DNA of 38,021 bases, taken from Salinivirgaceae bacterium (GTDB taxonomy: Bacteria > Bacteroidota > Bacteroidia > Bacteroidales > SZUA-534). Made by a program: the position numbers and the translations under genes. The notes below the pieces were generated by a model that saw only the letters and a program-made list of their open reading frames with translations, was not told the DNA's origin and made no database searches. The stretch lies in contig JAEINW010000021.1 in NCBI GenBank assembly GCA_016342715.1, forward strand, positions 1 through 38,021. The letters are read 5' to 3'. Below, in pieces: positions 1-7,580 of the stretch (the first letter of the stretch is position 1; each line of letters opens with the position of its first letter).

Positions 1-76
1 AGTGGCAGCCTTTGACCGGAATCAGTGGCAGCATATCATCGGAATGAGTGGCAGGGTTTGCTCCGGATTATCCACA
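1..76. mobile_element. Terminal end of an IS21-family insertion sequence (partial, window edge)
   Basis: The octamer AGTGGCAG occurs at 1-8, 24-31 and 47-54, exactly 23 bp apart, with a CCGGAAT or CGGAAT block between copies. Read on the minus strand the segment begins TGTGGATAATCCGGAG at about position 76. Multiple spaced terminal repeats with CCGGAAT cores and a TGT...ACA tip are characteristic of IS21-family (istA/istB) ends in Bacteroidota. The transposase genes would lie to the left, outside the window. The tip falls inside a siaC-like coding frame, so it marks an insertion junction. This is motif recognition; the target duplication cannot be seen because the other end is missing. Confidence 0.6.
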
Positions 77-386
77 TATCTTCATCGTTATAAAGATAAT
101 ACCAGTGAATTTCAATAGTATGACCACTCTTTTTAAATTCTTCGAGTTTTACTAAAAAACGTAATAGAACTTTTGCTGAGGAAGAATTAAAATAATCAAG
201 CTTAAAAATAATGATAGTTTCGTTATTCGGAAATTTGCAATAATCATCAAACCATTCAAATATGGGTTCAAAAAAGCTAACAGCATTTTCAGGTCGCGAT
301 TTACCCGAAAATTCAAAATGATTGGCTTCTTTATCTAATGATACTTTTAAAGTGGTACTTGTACCTTCTCTAAATAATGGTTTCAT
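36..386 (-). pseudogene. SiaC-like (DUF1987) regulatory phosphoprotein, 3' end removed by an IS
   Basis: The ATG-started frame has the N-terminal and central pattern of DUF1987/SiaC proteins: a short start followed by 'GKSRPENAVSFFEPIFEWFDDY' type sequence, a 'KLDYFNSSSAK' segment that carries the phosphorylatable Ser/Thr in this family, and 'HWYYLYNDEDM'. Family members normally continue past the acidic DEDM with a short conserved tail. Here the frame runs at about residue 103 into the IS21-like terminal repeats and ends in 13 foreign residues. SiaC proteins are substrates of a PP2C-type phosphatase and a kinase in partner-switch signalling, in Pseudomonas controlling a diguanylate cyclase. 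About 103 of the usual 120-130 residues are native, so residual function is possible but unlikely. A good -7 box lies 27 bp upstream. Confidence 0.7.
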
Positions 387-412
387 AATAATGCATTAAT
401 AATGTATAAACT

Positions 413-420
413 CAAATATA
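413..420 (-). promoter_or_regulatory. Candidate -7 box for the siaC-like gene
   Basis: Minus-strand TATATTTG matches the Bacteroidota sigma-A -7 consensus TAnnTTTG exactly and sits 27-34 nt upstream of the ATG at 386. The -33 region about 20 nt further upstream (around 441-445) has only a weak CTG, so the call rests on the -7 box and position. Confidence 0.4.
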
Positions 421-508
421 AGAAATAATATAGTATCAGTATATGCTTTTTGTTGGGTAATTATATGATACACGTTTTAATTTACAAAACACATTCAAAT
501 AGTTTCTT

Positions 509-1762
509 TTAGTATTTTTCAATTACAAATTCAACACGTCGGTTAATAACTCTACTCTCCTGTAAAGTATCGGTTAAAATAGGTTCTGTTTTGCCTTTAC
601 CCTCAATTTTGATTCTTTCGTTATGAATTCCTCTTGCTACTAAATATTTTTTAATAGATGTTGATCTTTCTATAGATAATTCCATATTGTATAATTCTGA
701 ACCTACATCATCGGTATGACCAATTAATGTAATATTCAAATCAAAATATTGCATCATTATTTTTGCAAAATAATCAAGTGAATAAAAATATTCATCAAGT
801 ATTTCAAAAGAATTAAAATCGAATTGAATATTGGAATGTATATATGCTTTATCATCAATGATTTTATAGGATTCCATATTTCCATCCAACTTAAATTCAT
901 TTAATTCTTTTTTTATTAAATCAACAAAAGGTATTTTTTCACCTTTACTTTTAAATGATTTGGCTTTTAAAAATACACCCGAATCATACACATTATCTCC
1001 AACATCGGCAATGGCAAATTTCAATTTATAGGGCTGATATGGAATTACATGCATAGATGCTTCAAGCAGCGTAGTTAATCCATCAAACTGGAAAGAATAT
1101 GATAATTCCAACTCACTCAACTCCCCTTTTAAGTTATCGCTACTCCATAGTCGATTTGCTATAAAATACTCACTGTTCTTATGTTCATTTACATGATCAA
1201 CAGTTACCGGATCGATTAAATTAGGAAGCATAGCTAAATTTATTTGACCATCAATTCCCGGCCCGGAAATAAAAAATGCAAAAACATCGTTTACCCCATG
1301 GTTCACAAATTCTGGGTATTCTTCGGAGGCAAAAAAATAGTTAAAAGAAATTTTGTCAGTATTTGGGTAAAAAGTAAATTCTAAAATAGCTGCATCTGCC
1401 GTATTGTTTTTTGCAACTTTTTCTAAATCGGGGTCACCCGGTGTAAATCGCATACTTCCCATCCCATTAGAATCGTTTGGGCCATCAATGTTCTCGGCAA
1501 TACCTGTAGATAAAACAACTCCTTTTGTTATGGGTAAAAAATTGGTGGCTGAATAAAATACACCAATTGATTTATCCGATCCAATATATTTAACATCTGT
1601 AATAGAAATTCCACTGGTGTCGGCAAGTAATATTTTTTTAATAATCTCGCTTGGTGACAATTCATTTTTAACAATTATTTGCGAAAATGAACTTTTCACA
1701 AACACCAAAGTTATTAATACAACGAGAATACGAAACCTAAATAAGAACCTATTTGCTTGCAT
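509..1762 (-). CDS. Choice-of-anchor L / OmpA-family outer-envelope protein
   Basis: Predicted envelope protein of 417 aa. It starts with a signal peptide (Arg-rich stretch, then a hydrophobic segment ending SSFS). Residues ~25-275 fit the 'choice-of-anchor L' domain of Bacteroidota surface proteins (GVVLSTG, FFASEEYPEF and DVFAFFISGP motifs). The C-terminal ~110 residues are an OmpA/MotB peptidoglycan-binding domain with ITLIGHTDDVG, the ERS..I..YL helix and the IKIEGKG strand. It probably tethers an exposed domain to peptidoglycan. The longest frame starts with TTG at 1807; the ATG at 1762 is preferred because it leads directly into the signal peptide and overlaps the upstream synthase gene by only 14 nt. 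Last gene of the panB-synthase-ompA run. Ligand unknown. Confidence 0.8.
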   Translation of the reverse strand: MQANRFLFRFRILVVLITLVFVKSSFSQIIVKNELSPSEIIKKILLADTSGISITDVKYIGSDKSIGVFYSATNFLPITKGVVLSTGIAENIDGPNDSNGMGSMRFTPGDPDLEKVAKNNTADAAILEFTFYPNTDKISFNYFFASEEYPEFVNHGVNDVFAFFISGPGIDGQINLAMLPNLIDPVTVDHVNEHKNSEYFIANRLWSSDNLKGELSELELSYSFQFDGLTTLLEASMHVIPYQPYKLKFAIADVGDNVYDSGVFLKAKSFKSKGEKIPFVDLIKKELNEFKLDGNMESYKIIDDKAYIHSNIQFDFNSFEILDEYFYSLDYFAKIMMQYFDLNITLIGHTDDVGSELYNMELSIERSTSIKKYLVARGIHNERIKIEGKGKTEPILTDTLQESRVINRRVEFVIEKY

Positions 1763-2444
1763 TTTTTTCAAAGTATTTCCAAAGCTCATCATTGGGTACA
1801 GGTGCAATAATATGAATCGGTTCTTTTTGTACGGGATGTATAAAAATCAAACTACGAGCATGTAAACTTATTCCAGAATCATCGTTCGAACGAGCAAAAC
1901 CATATTTTAAATCCCCTTTTATAGGGCATCCAATATTTGAAAGTTGGGCTCTTATTTGATGATGACGACCTGTTATTAAATTTACCGAAAGCAAATAATA
2001 ATGGTCGGAATGTTGTATGACTTTATATTCTAAAATGGCTTGTTTGGCTCCATTTGAATCTTCGGCACACACAAACGATTTATTCTTTATCGCATTTTTT
2101 CGTAAAAAATTTGTTAGCCGATCTTCTATTTTTGGAGGTTTATTTTTAACAATAGCCCAATAGGTTTTCGATAAATCATCCTTCTTTTTAAATTGCTCAT
2201 TTAGCCGTGTTAAAGCCTTACTTGTGCGAGCAAATAAGACCACACCTGATGTGGGTCTATCTAATCGGTGAACCACCCCAACAAATACATTCCCCGGTTT
2301 ATTATACTTTTGTTTTAAATAAAGGGCAACTTTTTCACTTAATGGAGTATCGCCTGTTTTATCTCCCTGAACAATATCAGAAACCTTTTTATTTACAGCA
2401 ATTACATGATTATCCTCAAATAAGATTTCAAGATTTTCAGTCAT
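1749..2444 (-). CDS. RluA-family pseudouridine synthase
   Basis: 231-aa RNA pseudouridine synthase of the RluA/RluC/RluD family, which isomerises specific uridines in rRNA or tRNA. The catalytic motif HRLDRPTSG is present with the nucleophilic Asp at residue 62. The conserved 'TGRHHQIRAQL' segment and the 'LHARSL' motif follow in normal order. There is no N-terminal S4 domain, so this is the short catalytic-only form, common in Bacteroidota next to panB. It starts with ATG 8 nt after the panB stop codon, and its last codons overlap the following OmpA-family gene. Which RNA position it modifies cannot be told from sequence alone. Confidence 0.9.
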   Translation of the reverse strand: MTENLEILFEDNHVIAVNKKVSDIVQGDKTGDTPLSEKVALYLKQKYNKPGNVFVGVVHRLDRPTSGVVLFARTSKALTRLNEQFKKKDDLSKTYWAIVKNKPPKIEDRLTNFLRKNAIKNKSFVCAEDSNGAKQAILEYKVIQHSDHYYLLSVNLITGRHHQIRAQLSNIGCPIKGDLKYGFARSNDDSGISLHARSLIFIHPVQKEPIHIIAPVPNDELWKYFEKNASK

Positions 2445-2452
2445 AATTAAGG

Positions 2453-3268
2453 TTAATATTGTTCCTTTTCATTCGGAAAATCTACCGCTCGAACATCAGC
2501 AATGTAAGATTTTACAGCTCCATGAATTTCAGCAGATAAATTATGATAACGACGTAAAAAACGTGGCGAAAATTCTTGAGTTATTCCAAGCATATCGTGT
2601 AAAACTAATACTTGACCATCGACTTGTGAACCTGCTCCAATACCAATAATTGGAATTTTCACCATGGCTGCAACCTCACCTGCAAGTTTTGCCGGAACTT
2701 TTTCAATAACCATTCCAAAACATCCAAGTTCTTCTAACAATTTTGCATCCTCTTTTAGCTGTTTTGCTTCTTCCTCCTCACGCGCACGGACAACATAAGT
2801 GCCAAATTTATGAATACTTTGAGGAGTCAAACCCAAATGTCCCATAACTGGAATTCCTGCCGACAAAATCCTTATAATAGATTCTTTAACCTCAAATCCT
2901 CCTTCTAATTTTACCGCATGAGCACCTGTCTCTTTCATAATTCGTATGGCTGAATTAAGCGCTTCTTTTGAATTCCCTTGATAGGTTCCAAAAGGCAAAT
3001 CAACCACAACCAAGGCTTTAGATACAGCTCGAACAACCGAAGCTGCATGATAAATCATGTTATCGAGTGTAATAGGGAGCGTTGTTGCATGTCCAGCCAT
3101 TACATTCGATGCCGAATCGCCGACTAATATCACATCAACCCCAGCCTGATCAACCAAACGCGCCATGCTGTAATCATAAGCAGTTAACATGGCAATTTTC
3201 TCACCCTTTAACTTCATTTCACTCAATATATGAGTGGTTATCATTTTAACATTATTATGTACTGACAT
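2453..3268 (-). CDS. panB: 3-methyl-2-oxobutanoate hydroxymethyltransferase (ketopantoate hydroxymethyltransferase)
   Basis: Catalyses the first step of pantothenate/CoA synthesis: transfer of a hydroxymethyl group from 5,10-methylene-THF to 2-oxoisovalerate, giving ketopantoate. The 271-aa length is typical. Recognisable family motifs are '[14 protein letters not shown]', '[14 protein letters not shown]' (Mg-binding Asp), '[11 protein letters not shown]' (second Asp), 'AVKLEGG' (Glu), '[12 protein letters not shown]' and '[12 protein letters not shown]' with the catalytic Glu. Cytosolic TIM barrel. It is the first gene of a compact minus-strand run with the pseudouridine synthase and OmpA-family genes. 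panC and panD are not in the window. ATG start; no strong promoter seen in the 113-bp upstream gap. Confidence 0.96.
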   Translation of the reverse strand: MSVHNNVKMITTHILSEMKLKGEKIAMLTAYDYSMARLVDQAGVDVILVGDSASNVMAGHATTLPITLDNMIYHAASVVRAVSKALVVVDLPFGTYQGNSKEALNSAIRIMKETGAHAVKLEGGFEVKESIIRILSAGIPVMGHLGLTPQSIHKFGTYVVRAREEEEAKQLKEDAKLLEELGCFGMVIEKVPAKLAGEVAAMVKIPIIGIGAGSQVDGQVLVLHDMLGITQEFSPRFLRRYHNLSAEIHGAVKSYIADVRAVDFPNEKEQY

Positions 3269-3381
3269 TGCAAAATATTTTAATCAATATTCATAAAATG
3301 GATAATGAAAAAATCCAATTGCAAATTTGAAGAATAAATTGGAGAATTCTAGTAAAATAATGTAATTAATGAAGTTTTTTG

Positions 3382-4647
3382 CTAATTCAATTGTTTTATT
3401 CGAATGCCTTGAACAACTACAACAAATAGTAATACTACAAAAACAAGAGAAAATGCAATCAACAATAGGTTCATTTTTTCTCTTAACTGCTTAATTTCTA
3501 AACGTAACACCAAACTCTCTTCGTTAATATCATTTTCATTTTTAACAACTTTACCAGTCATATTATTAAATAATGAATCGCGCAAAGTCACATAATTCTG
3601 ATAATAATTTAATGCTTGTTTTGAATCGTTTTCAAGATAATACAATTCATACAACGATTTGTAATTATCCATTTCAGTTAACTTATACTCATTTTTAATA
3701 GACATTTTTAAGCTTTCTAAAAAACTTTCTTGTGCTTTCTGAAAATCACCTAACTCCTTATAAACATTACCCATTTTATTAATCGATTGGGCAATTACAA
3801 TGTCATCACTTAATGAATTATGAATAGATAAGGCTTTTTTATAATAATTCAATGCCATTTTATAATCTTTTTGATCAAAGTATAATGCGCCAATTATATT
3901 GTTTATTTTAGCTATTTCTAAAAAATTCGAAAGCTCAGTATTAGCTTCCAAAGTTTTAGAAAACCACTTTAGAGCCTCTTCGTAATTTTTTAATTTATAA
4001 TAGGCATATCCTTTTAAATAATTCAAATTGGCAATTGAAGGATAATGATCAAGATTTTTATAAATATTTAGCGCCAAATCATAACTCCCAATAGCTTTTT
4101 GGTATTCTTTCCAATTTATATATATTGACCCAATACTTGTATAAATTTCAGCTTCTCGCATTGGGAACTGTAATTCTTGAAAAATTTTTAAGGTTTGTTC
4201 AAAATACAATAGTGATTTTTTATACTCTGATTTATTAAAAAAAACAATTCCAATTTTCTGCATTAAATTGGCAATTTCCTTTTTATTTCCAATGCGTAAA
4301 ACCAACTTCAATGACTTTTGATAATAGTTTAATGATTGATCGTAATTTCCAATATTATAATAACTATTTCCTAAAAAATTTGTGACTTTTGCCTGATCTA
4401 AAACCTGATCAAATTCTTCAGCCCATTTGAGTCCAACCTCGGCATACTCAATTGCCTGAAGACTCGACAATTGCTGAGACTGTTGTAATTTTTGCAATAA
4501 CAAAGCAACTTTTTCTTCTTTTGGCACATTGGCCAAATCTGACAGAATACTATCTCCTGGCTGAATTTCACCACTTGCATTTATTGCAAAAAACAATAAA
4601 AATAAAAGTGCAAGAAATCTTACTTGAAATTTATCACGGGTAATCAT
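3382..4647 (-). CDS. Periplasmic TPR protein with C-terminal transmembrane helix, no output domain
   Basis: 421-aa protein with a signal peptide (cleavage near INASG), about seven tetratricopeptide repeats of ~40 residues (residues ~60-350), a short coiled segment 'LRLEIKQLREKMN', and a hydrophobic helix at ~393-413, ending five residues later in 'IKQLN'. This is the architecture of Bacteroidota TPR sensors cut off exactly where a kinase, phosphatase or LuxR output domain would begin. The frame beyond the stop reads about ten residues to another stop and does not resume an output domain, so there is no sign of a recent frameshift. It starts 11 nt after the TPR histidine kinase and is probably co-transcribed with it. 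It may act as a co-receptor or a dominant-negative partner; the role is unproven. Confidence 0.75.
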   Translation of the reverse strand: MITRDKFQVRFLALLFLLFFAINASGEIQPGDSILSDLANVPKEEKVALLLQKLQQSQQLSSLQAIEYAEVGLKWAEEFDQVLDQAKVTNFLGNSYYNIGNYDQSLNYYQKSLKLVLRIGNKKEIANLMQKIGIVFFNKSEYKKSLLYFEQTLKIFQELQFPMREAEIYTSIGSIYINWKEYQKAIGSYDLALNIYKNLDHYPSIANLNYLKGYAYYKLKNYEEALKWFSKTLEANTELSNFLEIAKINNIIGALYFDQKDYKMALNYYKKALSIHNSLSDDIVIAQSINKMGNVYKELGDFQKAQESFLESLKMSIKNEYKLTEMDNYKSLYELYYLENDSKQALNYYQNYVTLRDSLFNNMTGKVVKNENDINEESLVLRLEIKQLREKMNLLLIAFSLVFVVLLFVVVVQGIRIKQLN

Positions 4648-4658
4648 AGTACAATATA

Positions 4659-7478
4659 TTAGTTGTTAGAAAATTTGGGTAAACTAAAATAAAAAATAGT
4701 TTGCTTATTTTCTAGACTTTCGGCCCATATTTTACCTTTATTAATAGAAACAAATTCTTTGCATATTTTCAAACCCATTCCAGTACCCAATTCATTGAGG
4801 GTACCACTACTTGAATCATTAGGTTTATTTGATAAGATCTGTTGCAATTGTGTTGGATTCATTCCAACCCCATTATCCTCAACCCCCACCTGAATGTAAT
4901 TATTAATTTCATATGCAAAAACTCTTACTTTACCTCCTTCATATGAAAATTTTATGGCGTTGGTAATCAAATTCCTAAGTAATACCATTAGTGCATTTTT
5001 ATCAGCATACACTAAAAGATCATCAGGTATCTCCTTTTGAATTTCGATCTTTTTATTTTTTGCAATTACATCAATTATTTCTAAACATTCACCTAAACTA
5101 TCATTTACATTAATTGCTTCAGGCTTATAATCAATAAGTTCACTTTGTGTTTTCGACCAATTTAACAGGTTATCTAAAAGTCCCATTAATGATTTGGTCA
5201 TTCCATCCATATGATTAATAATGGTCTTTTTTTCTTCTTCATCAATCGTATTTTGTTCACCAGAAAGCAAGTGGCTCATATTACATAATGTTGAAACCGG
5301 ACTTCGCAGGTCGTGAGCTATTACCGAAAATACATTCTCAAGCATATGATGAGCTTTGCGCTTATTTTTAAGCAAAATATATAATTGAATAGCAATAATG
5401 ATAGTAATGACAAAGAAAACCCCCAGAATAATGCCTAAACGCTGCTGGTATTTAATCCTCAAATCGTCAATTTCCATTTGTTGCTTTAACTTCTGAATCT
5501 CGTTTTCTTTTCGTGTAGTTTCATATGCAACTTGTAATTCTGCAATTTTTTTTGAGTTTTCTCTATTTAATATACTATCCTTTTGTGCAGCATAAACTAA
5601 ATAGTGTTCCAAAGCCTTTTTATAGTTATCCGATTTCTGAAATAAATTATAATTTTCAAAACTGGCGGTTTTAATTAATTCTCCTTCGTTTGTTTTCATC
5701 GCAAGATTAAATCCTTGTCCCAGATGTTTTTGAGCTTTGTAATAGTTATTCTCTTTCAAATATAATTGGCCAATATTTATATGAGTAATAGCTAAACCCC
5801 GAGTATTATTCAATTTCTCACGTATTTGTAGCGCTTGGTTAAATAATTTATGAGCTTGAGAATATTTGTCAAATTTAACATATACATCTCCCATATTATT
5901 AAGCACATTTGCCTTCCCACTCAAATTTTCAATTTCCTTATATAAATCCAATGCATTGTTATAAAAGTCGATTGATTTATTAAAGTCATTCATGTCGCGA
6001 TAAATCAAACCAATATTGTTTAACGAAGAGGCAACAGCCGCCTTATCGCCAATTTCTTCACGTAAGCGTAAAGCGGTTAAATAGCTATGTAATGCATTCT
6101 TTAACTCACCCATATTCCAATAAACGCTCCCCAAATAATTATGAGTTACGGCCATTTGAATTTTATTCCCCAAAATAGAATAAGCCTTTAATGCCTTTTC
6201 ATGATATTCAATGGCTGTTTTATAATTTGAAATTTCTCGATAAATAATTCCCACATTATTTAATGATACCGCCATATTTGCTTCGTCATTCAATTCGTCC
6301 CTAATCTCTAAAGAACGTATGTAATAATTTAGTGCATCGTGATACTTTGCTAACTTTAAATATATTCCCCCAATATTGTTTAGCGATGCTGCAATTGAAG
6401 TTTTATCTTCTTGTTTTTCACGTATATCTAATGCTTTTTTGTAAAAATCTAAAGCCTTTTCATACTGATTTAATGCTTTATAAACATTACCAATATTATC
6501 GTACGATTTTCCAATATTAGCCTCATCACTTAATTGCATTCTAATTTCCAATGCATCGTTATAATATTCTAATGCTTCGGTATATTTTCCTATTTTCCAA
6601 TATACATTTCCAATATTGCTAAGGGTATAAGCTTTATTTTTTAACGATTTGGTATTGGCATAAATGCTTAATGCTTTCGCATGATACATAATAGATGAAT
6701 CGTATTTACTCATATCCTTAAAAAGAATTCCAATGTTGCTATACGAGGAAGCCAAATTATTGTAATCATTTAATTGCTTTCGTATTTCTAATGATTTTTT
6801 ATAGTTTTCTAAAGCATTGGAAAATTGTCCTAATTTCCATTGCAAACCTCCAATATAATTTAATGCTGAGGCTTTAATATCATAGATATTATTTTTTGAT
6901 GCTATTTCAAGTGATTTATAAAAATACTGAAGTGCTTTATCGTTTAAACCTTGATCTCGATAAACAACACCAATAAACAGGTAGGTTTCAGCTTCTAAAT
7001 CTTTTCTATTAATTCGCTGATGCAAATCGATGGCTTTGTTATATTCTGCAATGGCTTTAATATATTCTTCGTTTTTCCAAAAAATATGAGCATTGAGCTG
7101 AATACAATAGCTTTCCATTTCTTTGTTCTTTTCATTCTTAAAGTTTTCCAGCGCTTTTTCAATTTGCTCCTTAGAATGAAAAAAGTCGTTCTTTCTGTAA
7201 TAAGCCTTTGCCTGTAAATAAACTACTTTGTTTCTAATATCTATTGCATTTGCACGAACTGCAGTACTGTATGCCTCTTTTGATAGTTCAATACTTCTAT
7301 CAGGATTCACATCTAAATATGCCTCCATTAAAAGAATTAGTGTATTGGCTTTTTCTTTTCCTACAACTTTGGTAATTCTATTTTCAAGACTATCTATTAT
7401 ATGCACAGTATTTTGAGAATAAACGGAAGTAATAAAGAAAATAAAAAGGAAAATTAGATTATATTTTAATCTATTCAT
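4659..7478 (-). CDS. TPR-containing sensor histidine kinase
   Basis: 939-aa membrane histidine kinase. Signal peptide (residues 1-21), then about 13-14 tetratricopeptide repeats of 40 residues to ~640, a coiled segment, a transmembrane helix near 680-700, and a cytoplasmic kinase. The H-box is 'SVIAHDLRSPVSTL' (phospho-acceptor His near 724), the N-box 'LLRNLITNAIKFS' (~838), and the G-boxes 'VEDNGVGMN' and 'GTGMGLKICKEF'. All are intact, so an active HisKA/HATPase_c kinase is expected. No receiver domain or response regulator gene is fused or adjacent, so its partner is unknown. The TPRs alternate between two types (see findings). It lies between the TPR-SpoIIE gene (102 bp upstream) and the output-less TPR gene (11 bp downstream). 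Confidence 0.92.
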   Translation of the reverse strand: MNRLKYNLIFLFIFFITSVYSQNTVHIIDSLENRITKVVGKEKANTLILLMEAYLDVNPDRSIELSKEAYSTAVRANAIDIRNKVVYLQAKAYYRKNDFFHSKEQIEKALENFKNEKNKEMESYCIQLNAHIFWKNEEYIKAIAEYNKAIDLHQRINRKDLEAETYLFIGVVYRDQGLNDKALQYFYKSLEIASKNNIYDIKASALNYIGGLQWKLGQFSNALENYKKSLEIRKQLNDYNNLASSYSNIGILFKDMSKYDSSIMYHAKALSIYANTKSLKNKAYTLSNIGNVYWKIGKYTEALEYYNDALEIRMQLSDEANIGKSYDNIGNVYKALNQYEKALDFYKKALDIREKQEDKTSIAASLNNIGGIYLKLAKYHDALNYYIRSLEIRDELNDEANMAVSLNNVGIIYREISNYKTAIEYHEKALKAYSILGNKIQMAVTHNYLGSVYWNMGELKNALHSYLTALRLREEIGDKAAVASSLNNIGLIYRDMNDFNKSIDFYNNALDLYKEIENLSGKANVLNNMGDVYVKFDKYSQAHKLFNQALQIREKLNNTRGLAITHINIGQLYLKENNYYKAQKHLGQGFNLAMKTNEGELIKTASFENYNLFQKSDNYKKALEHYLVYAAQKDSILNRENSKKIAELQVAYETTRKENEIQKLKQQMEIDDLRIKYQQRLGIILGVFFVITIIIAIQLYILLKNKRKAHHMLENVFSVIAHDLRSPVSTLCNMSHLLSGEQNTIDEEEKKTIINHMDGMTKSLMGLLDNLLNWSKTQSELIDYKPEAINVNDSLGECLEIIDVIAKNKKIEIQKEIPDDLLVYADKNALMVLLRNLITNAIKFSYEGGKVRVFAYEINNYIQVGVEDNGVGMNPTQLQQILSNKPNDSSSGTLNELGTGMGLKICKEFVSINKGKIWAESLENKQTIFYFSLPKFSNN

Positions 7479-7580
7479 GTTACTATAAATATGGGTTTTA
7501 AATGACTCTAAAATTAGCCAAAAAATTAGGTCACCCCAAATATTGTTATTAACACATAAAGGTTAATATGTTTAAAGGAA

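Noticed and set aside
1-54. Three evenly spaced 8-bp repeats resembling the start of a CRISPR array
   Set aside because: The spacers also share a CCGGAAT core and the period is only 23 bp; this fits IS21 terminal repeats, not CRISPR repeats and unique spacers.
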